NCBI GenBank assembly: GCA_036245805.1
Contig: BTRK01000004.1
Location: 46,750,690-46,814,689, forward strand
Direction of reading: 5' to 3'
Source of the DNA: Pristionchus mayeri
Lineage: Eukaryota; Nematoda; Chromadorea; Rhabditida; Neodiplogasteridae
Length of the DNA: 64,000 bases
Shown here: in pieces, positions 32,308 through 44,122 of the stretch
How the letters are laid out: the number at the start of each line of letters is the position of its first letter
How positions within the stretch are numbered: position 1 is the stretch's first letter
Notes under the pieces: generated by a model
The model's database searches: none
What the model was told of the DNA's origin: nothing
The model's input: only the letters and a program-made list of their open reading frames with translations
Translations under genes and position numbers: made by a program

Positions 32308-32522
32308 TCACAAAAGATTCATGACATTGGCGGGAGTCGAACCCGCGAGTCGGGCGACATGACTATTCACTTCACATTCTTCCACCGCTGACGGCCCTAC
32401 TGGCGAACTGACCGAGTGCGCCTTCGGAAAAGTGCTGGGAAATTTGAGTGTCGGAACCGATTCCAGCGAAAATTTGATACTAGATGTAGTTTTACACGTA
32501 GAATCCAAATATCTCATTTAAA
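32308..32522 (-). mobile_element. tRNA-like dispersed element, minus copy
   Basis: Reverse complement of 28684-28905, with identical translation over 69 codons, so the two copies are recent or conserved by conversion. The tRNA-like part is at 32321-32397. Together the two copies enclose 3.4 kb with the gag-like remnant. Confidence 0.7.
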
Positions 32523-34245
32523 AATGTCCACGCGGGAAAAAATTTTTCACTGGGACCAAAAACGACGAAAATTTCAAAAAACGACACGTTATCGATTTCC
32601 TATTGCTTCCAAAGTAACTTTTTCGTTATTTTCATCAAAAAATACGCCAGAAAAACCTATAATATCGTACTTTTATGAAATTTGAAAATTTGGATTTTTT
32701 TGGGCCTTGTCTGGAATACAGCGGAAAGTGCACCACAGCCCTTCATACTGGGCCAAATATCAGCACTCGGTATGAGAACTTCACCAGCAAAAAGTTGAGG
32801 CAGGTTGCAAAAAAGTCATCCGTGGGGTTGCTACGTTCTCTCGTGGAACGTCTCTTAATTGGGCTATATCACGAGTCTTCTGAGAGAATGCAGGAAAATG
32901 ACCCACCTGAGGAACTAGCTGCAAAAGTATGAGCAATATTCGAAAACAAAATTATGGTAGAGTCCAGTGGAGACGGGAAAACTTTTGCACCAGCGATTTG
33001 TCCTGGAACCGGCTTTTAGGCATTTTCCGGACTTGGTTCCGGCTCTGACGTAACATGGTTCATTTTTGAGCTACAGTGGCCAGCTTGTGCTCAAAATGCG
33101 CGGAAAATTATTTTAAGAAACTTTCATGTTCAAAACAAAGCCGGATGAGTGCGAGATCACGTTGGAAATATCGAAAAACCGGGTCGAGATTCATAAAAAA
33201 AATCATATCTCGCTTGGACCTTTTAGTGGTTTTTGATTGCAGTTTCAGAATCTACGTACCCATATTAGTCAAAGAAAAATGCGAATGAGAGTCCCTAGGG
33301 GTGTGAATATGTTACGCTAATGCAAAATATGTGCTCAATTCGCTAATTCGTGATTTTCAATTTCTTATGCTTAAGCCATAATCGATCAGATATATCTTTT
33401 ATTTCATAATTTGATTGTTTCTAACCTAGATATGCTGTATTCCGTTGAAAAAATCAAAGATTTCCACATTTCTTGAAAATCATATTTTTCACCTCGATAT
33501 TTCTCAAATTTACAGGTTTCAAACTCAATATTTCGAGGACCTTACACGTGTTCACTATATGGATCTTATAGCATGCTAAACCAAGAGTAATATCTGTTGG
33601 TATGGACCTGCTCGACGATTTTTAAAATCTACTTTTTGACACTTGAAAACGCCCGATCGAGCGTGTCGGAAATATTTAAAATTCGATAGTGGGGTTAATT
33701 TTGTGAATTATGGTTGTTTATAAGTTGTAAAAATGTTCTCTTGAACTATGCACTCAATAAGAAATTCGCCATTGTTTTTGTTTCTAAATTTGCGAATTAT
33801 TCGAGAGTGAGAAAATGACATTTCCGAAAAAAAAACCTGAAAATTGTTGCCTTTCCCCAGTATTTGAAGCCGGAGGTTACGAAAACATTTTTACGACTTA
33901 TACACAATCATAATTCACAAAATTAACCCCACTATCGAATTTTAAATATTTCCGACACGCTCGATCGGGCGTTTTCAAGTGTCAAAAAGTAGATTTAAAA
34001 ATCGTCGAGCATGTCCATACCAACAGATATTACTCAGGGTTTGGCATGCTATAAGATCCATATAGTGAACACGTGTAAGGTCCTCGAAATGTTGAGTTGG
34101 AAACCTGTAAATTTGAGAAATATCGAGGTGAAAAATATGATTTTCAAGAAATGTGGAAATCTTTGATTTTTTCAACGGAATACAGCATATCTAGGTTAGA
34201 AACAATCAAATTATGAAATAAAATATATATCTGATCGATTATGGC

Positions 34246-34612
34246 TTAAAGAAGGAGTAACACGAAAAATAGATTGTACATGTGGAACAGTGGTTGTCAT
34301 AGAGGACATAAATCCGATGAGAATTCACTTTATCCGAAGTGACACAAATGACTCTATCACGAGAAATGAGAATGAGAAGATCGGGCCTCAGCGCAGGCGA
34401 AAGCGCGCGTATTTGAAATGAATGATAAAAGCATCAACATCGAATCGCACCGAGCTGGATTCGAACCCACGTAGCTTGAGCTTGACGCGCAGGAGTTACT
34501 CACTGCGCTATAATCACGATTGGTTCGGCCTGAGGGGAACATTATATCTACCTAACACGCTCATCAGAATGCATTACCTTCTCATCTCTTATTCTTGTTA
34601 CACCTTCTTTAA
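34246..34612. mobile_element. TTAA-flanked MITE inserted in a foldback arm
   Basis: A 359-bp insert (34250-34608) lies between two TTAA copies in the right arm. The opposite arm has the uninterrupted site at about 33368 (ATGCTTAAGCCATA), a natural empty site. The ends AGAAGGAGTAACACGAAAAA and TTCTTGTTACACCTTCT are imperfect inverted repeats. TTAA duplication is typical of piggyBac-type transposition, but the termini do not match the usual piggyBac CCYT ends, so the family is open. Confidence 0.88.
34437..34527 (-). ncRNA. tRNA-like sequence inside the TTAA MITE
   Basis: On the minus strand TATAGCGCAGTGAG (A-box-like) is followed 35-40 bases later by GTGGGTTCGAATCCAGC, a perfect B-box match and near-complete T arm. 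The anticodon arm and acceptor stem cannot be folded convincingly, so it is more likely a tRNA-derived promoter than a working tRNA. Confidence 0.45.
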
Positions 34613-36495
34613 GCATAAGAAATTGAAAATCACGAATTAGCGAATTGAGCACAGATTTTGCATTAGCGTAACATATTCACACCCCTAGGGACTCTCATTC
34701 GCATTTTTCCTTGACTAATATGGGTACGTAGATTCAGAAAATGCAATCAAAAACCACTAAAAGGTGGGTTCCAAGCGAGATATGATTTTTTTTATAAATC
34801 TCGACCCGGTTTTTCGATATTTTAAACGTGATTTCGCACTCATCCGGATTTGATGTGAACATGAAAAATTCTTAAAATAATTTTCCGCGCATTTTGAGCA
34901 CAAGCTGGCCACTGTAGCTCAAAAATGAACCATGTTACGTCAGAGCCGGAACCAAGTTCGGAAAATGCCTAAAAGCCGGTTCCAGGACAAATCGCTGGTG
35001 CAAAAGTTTTCCCGTCTCCACTGGACTCTACCATAATTTTATTTTCGATATTGCTCAAACTTTTGCAGCTAGTTCCTCCGGTTCATGCAATCTCTCAGAA
35101 GACGCGTGATATATGAAAGGGATCGCGAGAGAATCGACCACCGTTGGGGGGTCGAGGGAAATGGAAAATCGATGATTTTAATATTTCTGCAAATATTACC
35201 AAAAGTACTTCGAACCACGCTCTTTCAAACTGCGTCGGCCGAATATTTTTAAAAATTTTATTTTTCGAGTACGGGCGTCTCGAAGTTGACACCCTACCCG
35301 AAAATTAGTGAAGTGCGCCTCAGAAAAATGATCATAACTTGCTTTAAAATTGAGCTAGACACTTTTTCTTTTTTTAGAAATGAAGAGGAGAACTTCCCTT
35401 ACAACTTTTATGTTAAACGGTTCACTCCAGCACTCATTTCTGGTGAAGGGTGGTCGGATTTTCGAAAATTTTGATTTTCTCAGAAAATCGGAAAAACTAA
35501 TGGCCGTTCTTCAGCTATATAAGAGTGTCTTATGTAGTAGTAAAAACCCGCTATATGTCATATTTTTCATTCTTTGCATGCAAAAGTAGGGCTCGATTTT
35601 GTTAAAGTCGGAAAAACTGATTTTCGGATATGCCATATTCCCGGGCTCAAATTGCTCGCATTTGGTTCCAAAATGTTTGTAAACTTATGAAATAAGTTAA
35701 TTTTCGCATTAGCGCATTAGTTATGAGTTGTCAGAATCTCAAAATTTTGTTTTTTTGAAAAATCACATTTTCTGCATTTTGACTAAACTATTTCTCTCAA
35801 ATATAGTAGGGTTAGCTGAAATCAGTGTTTTTCTACTCAAAACTATCACATAACTTCTTCGAGGGCATATTGGGCCAGAATGTTGCATGGAAATATTTTT
35901 TCGGAATTTATTTTTTCGGCGCTTTTCATAGCGTTTACGTTGAAATTTTCTTGATTTTTTTACTATTTAAAAGTCGCCTTGTCTGTTAGTCCTTCATAAG
36001 TTAGTTATTTGATAGTCACATGAACCTACTGCAGTCAGACCACATTGTAAGGTCTTCTGGAAACTCAATAAAACTAGCAGATCCTACCCCAGAGTCGTTG
36101 AATTGGTGGAATTGTGCGAATTAGGCACATTCGATTCCCCTCGGCGAGCTAAAGTTTTGCTCATTTTTGTCCGCGATAATACTTTCGATTCGAACGGGCT
36201 ATTGAAGTAAAATATTATTACGCAATTCAATTAAATGAATAAAAAAAAATAATTGTATCCCCAAAAAGTAAACCTTAGCATCTAAGCAACAAGTATTGGT
36301 CAGTTTTAGGTTACCGTGAGATTCCCGTATTGGAGTCATAATCATGCATTACTGAACTAGTGGTAATACATAGATTCATTCTTTGTTCACACATTCCCAA
36401 TGCATATTCAACGAAGGTATTTGCAATGAAATTTCGCACACACAATCTCTTACAATTATGAAATTTAGATAACAGATCCGAATAGAAAAAAACTG

Positions 36496-37701
36496 TCATT
36501 TTCTTCTTCCCTGTTTAGGGAGATGTTCACTGTCTGAGGATTCACCCTCATTTCTCTTCTTCTTGTTCTCCTCTTCTGAGAACATTGGAGATTTCTTGAT
36601 CAGCTCGATTAGTTCTTCTTCATCATCACTTTTTTCTACATCATCATCTTCTTCCTCATTCGCATTATTCTTCTCGCTTACAATATTCTGCTTTGCTTCA
36701 TACTCTTTCTTCAAAATTCCGTTGATGAGAGACTTGATCTGCTTCGTGGTGAGTCTGTTCATAGGTGAAATGAGAAGTGAACCATTAGCCTTCTTCTGTG
36801 TCTTCATGTACAACTCCAATTCTTGAGGTGTGCACTTCTTCCGTTCGTCTCTCATCTTCAAAAAGTAGTCCCGAACGAGTCCTCTTGCTTGCTTGTCATT
36901 CATGTTTCTCTTCTGCGTTGTTCTGAGAGCCCACCCTTCCTCAAGCTTACTCGATCCACTGCGAACGGATTTTTCCATTGCTATTCTGAGCTGCGCGTTC
37001 GAAATAGAGAAGTTCGTATCCATTGAACGTTCGATCTTCTTCGAGCAGTGGTCATGAAGAGTCTCCCTCTCCACAGCGAGAGTGTGCTTGCCTCGCATGA
37101 TATGCTTGTCGAGTTCACGATAGGAAACAAACTCCTTCGTGCAGCTCTCTTCAGAACAGGGTATCATTCGAGAGACAGTAGATGCGACAGTATCCGTAGT
37201 CGAGGCTTCCGATGTATCCTTCTCCACTTCCACACAATTCTTCCTCCAGAACTTATCCTCTCCATGCTCCCAAGTGAATCCTCCATTGCTAGTGATAGCA
37301 ATCTCCCCTTTACATTTCTCCAGATTGGAGAAATCGAACAGGATTCCCTCGCCGATGGAGCGATGTCTTCGAAGACGAATTTCCAAGGACTGGAATTTAT
37401 AAGTTATGAGGTTCTATTTTTTTAACTTATTCTATACTAGAAATTATTTCAGAGATATAAGAAAAATCTCGAGTCTAACCTCAAACGTGAAGCAGGAATA
37501 ACTTGTGATGTTGGGGATCTTTGAAGTGATGTTCTCTACTACGCTGATGGTGCATAGGTGCACACTTACACCCTTCAGCAACGTCCCCGTGCTAAGCACT
37601 TGATAGAAGTTCTCCTTCGTATCCACCTTCCCTCTTACTGCAGCGACATCATCTCGAACTTTTCTCTTACAACAACAAATGGTTTCAACGATGGTGGACA
37701 C
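36496..37701 (-). CDS. C2H2 zinc-finger protein, mobile-element passenger
   Basis: Two exons. Exon 1 ends ITSYSCFTFE at about 37482; exon 2 starts after the acceptor attccag near 37390 with SLEIRLRRHRSIGEGILFDF. The protein of about 370 residues has one C2H2 finger (CSEESCTKEFVSYRELDKHI, then MRGKH), the pattern EEGWALRTTQKRNMNDKQAR, LTTKQIKSLINGILKKEYE, and an acidic C-terminus (EEEDDDVEKSDDEEE). A 'GWAL ... Q ... F ... LT..QI' layout occurs in many animal finger proteins of mobile or unknown origin. The start is uncertain; the open frame begins MSTIVETICCCKRKVRDD. It is flanked on both sides by the arms of the foldback element, so it is probably carried by it. Frame intact, so possibly functional. 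Confidence 0.6.
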
Positions 37702-37836
37702 AAACCTCTATCACACGCAGACTTGCCCACTCTGAAATTGCATTATCGTCAACAACATACATGGAAATATAAAATCGAAGTGCAGTATCGAAATAAAGCA
37801 GAAAAAAAAGTGAATCGATCAACATTATATACAATA

Positions 37837-38016
37837 CTAGTCCGGCTGCCCCCCGCCTTCGGCGGGGGCCCCGTCCTAGCGGAGTATCTAGGTTTCGCAA
37901 TCACTCATTTCGCAACTTGTTGACGCGATCTCTCTCCCTCCGCATTTCGTAATCGTTTCGCAACTGTTTCGCAATCCGGTCAAACGGAAAACCTGCGCTT
38001 TATATATAGGTATAGA
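37837..38016 (-). mobile_element. Short non-autonomous Helitron
   Basis: Minus-strand element starting TCTATACCTATATATAAAGC and ending with a hairpin (CCCCCGCC-GAAG-GGCGGGGG) then AGCCGGACTAG. It is 180 bp, inserted between A and T as Helitrons do. Near-identical to the copy at 54568-54736. Confidence 0.92.
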
Positions 38017-39527
38017 TATCTATTCATATTTCCAAACAATAACTGAGAGTGTGAACGGAAAAAAAAGATAATTAGTGAAACGGCGAAGTTGGTGTGCGTT
38101 AAAACACAGCCGCCTCTAGCGAGAAGAGATGTCAGAGAAAAATCACATTGCTCTTTACTGCGTTTAGCGAGGGCAGGGGTGAGAGCGAACTTTCACTAAT
38201 GTTCCATTTTCGACTTCCCATTGTTCAGCTTCTTTACCGACCTACATTCCGACATAATCGCTCAGCGCAAGTATGCTATTGCAATATCAATTTCGATTCA
38301 CTTGCATAAGGAAAACACGGACAATTTCAGCAAGGTTGCATTCCAAAGAGGTTGACACTCGTGGAGAGAAAGAGCACACAACAGTTGCTCGCACCTCTAC
38401 CCTCCATCACATCAAATTTCTTCCATTTCGTAATGGTCACGGCTCCACATGAACATATTTCGGAACTGCGAACTGGATTGGGAATTTGTGAACAAAGAAT
38501 GAATCTATGTATTACCACTAGTTCAGTAATGCATGATTATGACTCCAATACGGGAATCTCACGGTAACCTAAAACTGACCAATACTTGTTGCTTAGATGC
38601 TAAGGTTTACTTTTTGGGGATACAATTATTTTTTTTATTCATTTAATTGAATTGCGTAATAATATTTTACTTCAATAGCCCGTTCGTATCGAAAGTATTA
38701 TCGCGGACAAAAATGAGCAAAACATTAGCTCGCCGAGGGGAATCGAATGTGCCTAATTCGCACAATTCCACCAATTCAACGACTCTGGGGTAGGATCTGC
38801 TAGTTTTTTTTTTTTTTTTTTTTTAAATCAAGAAAATTTCAACGTAAACGCTATGAAAAGCGCCGAAAAAATAAATTCCGAAAAAATAATTCCATGCAAC
38901 ATTCTGGCCCAATATGCCCTCGAAGAAGTTATGTGATAGTTTTGAGTAGAAAAACACTGATTTCAGCTAACCCTACTATATTTGAGAGAAATATTTTAGT
39001 CAAAATGCAGAAAATGTGATTTTTCAAAAAAAACAAAATTTTGAGATTCTGACAACTCATAACTAATGCGCTAATGCGAAAATTAACTTATTTCATAAGT
39101 TTACAAACATTTTGGAACCAAATGCGAGCAATTTGAGCCCGGGAATATGGCATATCCGAAAATCAGTTTTTCCGACTTTAACAAATTCGAGCCCTACTTT
39201 TGCATGCAAAGAATGAAAAATGTGACATATAGCGGGTTTTTACTACTACATAAGACACTCTTATATGGCTGAAGAACGGCCATTAGTTTTTCCGATTTTC
39301 TGAGAAAATCAAAATTTTCGAAAATCCGACCACCCTTCACCAGAAATGAGTGCTGGAGTGAACCCTTTAACATAAAAGTTGTAAGGGAAGTTCTCCTCTT
39401 CATTTCTAAAAAAAGAAAAAGTGTCTAGCTCAATTTTAAAGCAAGTTATGATCATTTTTCTGAGGCGCACTTCACTAATTTTCGAGTAGGGTGTCAACTT
39501 CGAGACGCCCGTACTCGAAAAATAAAA

Positions 39528-42481
39528 ATATTCAATATTTTATTCAAGCCTCAGGTCAATAGCCTGTTGAAAGGAACGGCCATTCCATTGGATGGGATCT
39601 CTTCTGCACTTATTAGCCCATGTTACTCCAAATACTTTGACAAATTCGTCCCGCCATCTGATTTTTGGGCGTCCAGGAGGTCGCAATCTATCCCACGGTG
39701 TCCAATTGAGAATTCTTGTAGTCCATCTATTGTCGTCCAGCGTAGCTAGTCTCTTCGCCCAATTCCATTTTCTCCGCATCGCTCGTACTCGAATGTCCTC
39801 TAAGGGCACCTTCCTACTGAGCCAATCGTTGGTCTTCCGATCAAATCTAGTCACGCTGGCCATTTTCCTCATCATAGATCTCTGTGCTACAATCAGTCTT
39901 TTCCGCTCAGACTTCGTAGTGCTCCAAACTTCACTTCCATAAAGAAAACTCGGCTCGATGCACATTCTGAATACTTTTGTCTTGAGCGCCATTGCCACAC
40001 TTCGACTAGTCATGAATTCTTGAAACTTGTTAAATGATCTCCATGCTGCACCTATCCTCCTATTCAATTCCAGCTTCAAGTGCTGATCGAATGATAAACG
40101 AACACCCAGGTAGATGAATTGATTAACATATTCTAGCGTTTTGCCATCTATTCGTTGAGGAGTTGGTACTGTATTGCACATCATAACTGTCTTTTTCTGA
40201 TTGATTTCCAATCCTGCATACTTGCTTTCAGTGCATAATTGACTTAGCATGGTTCCAATCTCCTTTGAGCAATGTGAAATTAAGACAATGTCATCCGCGT
40301 ATCGTAAATGATTCAGTTTCTCTCCATCCACTTCAATTCCACATCCTTCTCAATTCAGCTTACGGAAAATCTCTTCAACGACCATTGAAAAGGTGTGGTG
40401 AGATCGGATCCCCTTGTTTGACTCCTCTTTCAATCTCGATAGGAATTTTGTCTTGTCCAATTCGCACTGATACTTGGCTTGCATTGTATATGAATCGCAG
40501 GGTATTGATTATTTTGGGATGAATACCGTGATTTGAAATAGCTTCCCACACTTTGTCAAATTCGACGCTATCAAACGCTTTTTTGTAGTCAAAAAACACG
40601 AGATATACGGGGAAACGATATTCCTCTGATTTTTGGAGTAATTCTGTTAGAGTGAAAATATGGTTCGTAGTAGAGAAATTCCTTCGAAATCCCGCTTGCT
40701 CTCTGGTCTGATTGTCGGAAAGTTGATTCGCAATTCGTGAGTCGATTACTGAAGTGAATAACTTGTAGATTATGTCCAACAACGAAATCGGGCGATAGTT
40801 CGAAATTTCCAAGACGTTTCCTTTTTTGAATATCAGAGATATTGTTGCGTCGGACAATTCGTTGGGAACACACTCTTCTAATATCCACTTGTTGAATAGA
40901 TCTGTGATGGGACGCGTAAGCAATTCCATTCCGCATTTCAACATCTCTGCTTTAATTCGATCAGGTCCGGGTGCTTTGTCATTCTTCAACTGCACGATTC
41001 CTCTTTTGATTTCACTTTCTAAGAATGGTAAGAACTGATCATTACATCGGAAATGTCTCCTTTTTGGCATTATCGTGCGTTTATACAACTCATTGTAGAA
41101 TGATTTGACAAGTGAGTGAATCTCCGATTTGTTCTTGGCGACAGTACCGTCATTCTTCTCCAACTGGCTGAGTTGAGTCTTGCCTATTTGAGAGGCTTGC
41201 AAAGCTCTCTTGGTACTCTTCCCATAATACACGGCTCTCCGCACAGTCTCCACGTGTCCGCGGTATAAGTCGTCCTTGATGGAGAAACGAAGGGCCTTTC
41301 CCGTGAGTGAAAAGTTGATTCTGTTAAGAGGCGTATTTGGGGTGTACTTCAGCCTCCTTCTTTCATCAAACAGCTGTTTCGTTCTATTGGAAAATCGTTC
41401 ATTGCGTGGTTTGGGGATCATACATTGGCCGGCTGTTGCTATGAGAGTATTTCGCAATCGATCGTAACCATTGAACTCTTTGGAGATTACTGTATAAATT
41501 GCGGTTGTGAACAGTTGCTTAGAAAATTCAGTTGGATTTTTCGCTTTCCGAGGGAAAAACCGGATTGACGAATCAAGCCGGATCTTTGCCATCACCAAAC
41601 GATGATCAGAAGTAAACTTGAACTTTCCAACTATTTCCACATCGAGCACACTTGAGAGATCACGGGTCATTATGTAGTCGATTTGATTCCTTGTACTCAT
41701 ATTCGGGGCCATCCAAGTCCATTTTCTGCTTTCTCTCTTCTGGAATCGTGTGTTGAGGAGGTGTAATCTTGTCTCAGCACAGAAGTCAATCAGCATCTGT
41801 CCTCGTGAGTTCCTCCTTCCTAATCCATGCCTTCCAATGAACTCTTCATCCTCGCTCTGCCTCGATCCGACCTTTGCGTTAAAGTCACCCAGCACAACTA
41901 ATCGCCACTTTCCACGCCCCGGTAGCGGAGCACGACGCGTGGAAGTAGCAATCAATCCGCTGAGATCATCCAAAAATTGTACATACTCCTGGTCAGAATG
42001 TGAGGTTGTCGGAGCGTCCGCATTGATGATTCGTAGGCAATGGTTCGGGAGGTCGAGGTACGATAAGCGATCACTAACTGAGTGGAATGTTGTGTTCGAT
42101 CCCAAATGACTGCCTACGAGGAATCCGGTACCGTTTGCGGAACGAGTACCGTAACCCACTAACAGGTGATTGGTTCCTGATAGGGTGAGAAAGGTCAAAC
42201 CTGACCTCCTCATTTCCTGGATGGCTAAGACATCAAATGGGACTTCACTCACTGCCTCCTCCAACTCAGCTAGTCGATCGGCTTTCCTCAGAGTCCGCGC
42301 ATTGAGAGTCCCAATCCGTAGTGTTGTAGCCGGCATCCGTTGGACAGGCGACCCTTGGCGGTTGTCCAAGCTACGCCAAGGGGACTCCCACTCGATTGCG
42401 AACTGGGAGGGAAGTGGGATACGACCACCCCTCAGCCGCGCACGAATGGAGAATGGAGAACGAATGGAGAATGGAGATGGA
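39528..42481 (-). mobile_element. RTE-clade non-LTR retrotransposon, nearly full length
   Basis: Runs from a 5' untranslated region (with GGAGAATGG-type repeats near 42450) through an endonuclease-RT gene to a short 3' end. The target AAATAAAA is seen on both sides and in the intact opposite foldback arm near 35265. It inserted into the right arm of the 35110-42630 foldback. Confidence 0.88.
39540..42369 (-). pseudogene. RTE endonuclease/reverse transcriptase, frameshifted
   Basis: APE-type endonuclease first: IGTLNARTL, LAIQEMRRSG, VVLGDFNAKVG, TSDHRLVMAKI. Reverse transcriptase follows: NYRPISLLDIIYKLF, QAGFRRNFSTTNHI, FFDYKKAFDSVEFDK, GVKQGDPISPHLF, then LRYADDIVLISHC and C-terminal RPPGRPKIRWRDEF. 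The order and the absence of RNase H fit the RTE clade. The frame breaks near 40383, and a TGA replaces the Trp codon in the sequence KLN(W)EGCGIEVDG near 40347. So it is a recently inactivated copy. Confidence 0.92.
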
Positions 42482-42630
42482 GAAATAAAATTTTTAAAAA
42501 TATTCGGCCGACGCAGTTTGAAAGAGCGTGGTTCGAAGTACTTTTGGCAATTTTTGCAGAATTATTAAAATCATCGATTTTTCATTTCCGACCCTGGTCG
42601 ATTCTCTCGCGATCCCTCTCATATGCATAA

Positions 42631-43399
42631 ATTCAAATGACATCATGCCTTTTGGATATCCGTAAAATCCAAGTTTTATCAAAAGTGATATTTTCACACT
42701 TCTCTTAAAATAGTTTCTGCTTCTCATATTTTGAGGGGAAAAATAGCCGTAAAATATCACATAGCGGGGTAAGAAGCCTATAGGTAGTTCTCTCCAAAAA
42801 TAGGTCTGAGGTCGTTCCTGCCTCAACAGCACGAGTAAAAAACCATTGGATTCAACTCTTGCCGAGGAAAGACCTTTCAAGCGATAACGTTTCCTGCTTC
42901 GAGGTTCATTCAGACTGGTTTCTGGATAAGTGCGCGTCCATGATATACTATGGTGCTACATATCACATATAACCATTTGAACTCACGCCTTTTCTACTTT
43001 TAGGAAACGCAGATTTTCAGTATTGTTGAATAAATGCCAACATAGTCAAAATTTCGACCTTTTGTGTTTGCTGAATGAATAAATTTCCACAAAAGGGAGG
43101 GATCCCCTGACTTAGTCCTGCCGACTACGGATAGATAAAGAGTTGCTTTAACAAATGACGAAAAAAGTTAGGACTTTTCACCAATGCTGGAAACAGGAAG
43201 TTTTGGAATATTCGAATTTCGATGTTCAATTTTGGTTGATGAATGTTGCATGTTTTGGTAGAAGTATTGTATGTTCATATGAATACAATTTTAAGTTATA
43301 CGGAGGAAGTACTTTACGGATTACTATATTTGAGATCAATACATCTATTGTTACGGAGACGCGTCAAAAACAAGTATTTATGTTGATTCTCACATGTAT
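42631..43399. other. No supported feature
   Basis: AT-rich unique sequence right of the large foldback. A small open frame at 43155-43610 runs into the next inverted repeat and is not convincing. Confidence 0.4.
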
Positions 43400-44036
43400 A
43401 CGACCGGAACTCACATATCTCAAAATTCACGAAATATTCACAGAAAATTCAGCGCGAAATTCTGACCAGGAAATTACTTTCAAAACTTCCCATATATCAT
43501 TTTCAAAATTTGATTTTGTGCAGAAAATGGGATTTTTAGCGCAAAAACACATAAAAATGCATATTTCTGACCCTGAAAAAATATTCATAATAATATATGG
43601 GAAGTTTTGAGAGCATTTCGCGATGAATTTTCTGTGAATATTTCATGAATTTTGGGATATGTGAGTTCGGGGGTACGACATTTCCGCAACCGACATTTCC
43701 GCAACGGAGCGCCGTTTGCGTTAGAGTTCGCGTAGCAACTTGGGAGTTGTTGCATTGTTACCAGTATGTGCTCCCATACATAAGCATATATAAATTTCGT
43801 TACCAGACGATATTGAGTTTTACTCCAAATGAATGACCCGGGGTTCATAGAATATGGATTTCCATGAACCCCTATACGTTGAAACTCAATATCGCCTGGT
43901 AACAAGAATTGTATATGCAAAGGTATGGGAGCACATACTGGTAACAACGCAACAACTCCCAACTCTCAAGCAAATGGCACTCCGTTGCGGAAATGTCGGT
44001 TGCGGAAATGTCGTACCCCCGTGAGTTCCGGTCAGT
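43400..44036. mobile_element. Nested inverted repeats (two foldbacks)
   Basis: About 43401-43495 (GACCGGAACTCACATATC; TTCACGAAATATTCACAG) pairs with about 43575-43668. About 43670-43845 (GGGGGTACGACATTTCCGC; GCAACGGAGCGCC) pairs with about 43860-44028. The outermost GACCGGAACTCAC also pairs with GTGAGTTCCGGTC at 44022-44035, so the second may have inserted in the first. Confidence 0.8.
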
Positions 44037-44122
44037 TCCATGCCAGGAAGGGTCAAGTTCACAGATGAGATTATTTTCTAGCAATCCTTTTGCAGCGGAC
44101 TAGATTCCCATGTTGTATTGTA

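Larger units (their letters stand above)
32865..35110. mobile_element. 2.2-kb foldback element
   Basis: The left arm, about 32865-33700, pairs with the right arm, about 33890-35110 (minus an insertion of 367 bases). Examples: CCTAGATATGCTGTATTCCG near 33428 with its complement near 34180; AACATGGTTCATTTTTGAGC near 33052 with its complement near 34920. The loop is about 190 bases. No long open frame. Confidence 0.88.
35110..42630. mobile_element. Large foldback element carrying a zinc-finger gene, split by an RTE
   Basis: The left arm 35110-36401 is the reverse complement of 38483-39527 plus 42482-42630. The right arm was cut by the RTE inserted at 39528-42481. Without it the element is about 4.6 kb: two arms of about 1.2-1.3 kb and a central 2.1 kb. 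Arms are nearly identical (for example the two 62-codon frames at 35286 and 39309 differ at two residues). The arm also contains a tRNA-like stretch (about 36091-36150 and 38728-38790). The centre holds the C2H2 gene and a short Helitron. Confidence 0.85.

Noticed and set aside
34437..34527. Functional tRNA gene
   Set aside because: Good A and B boxes but no convincing anticodon arm or acceptor stem, and it lies inside a MITE; kept only as tRNA-like.
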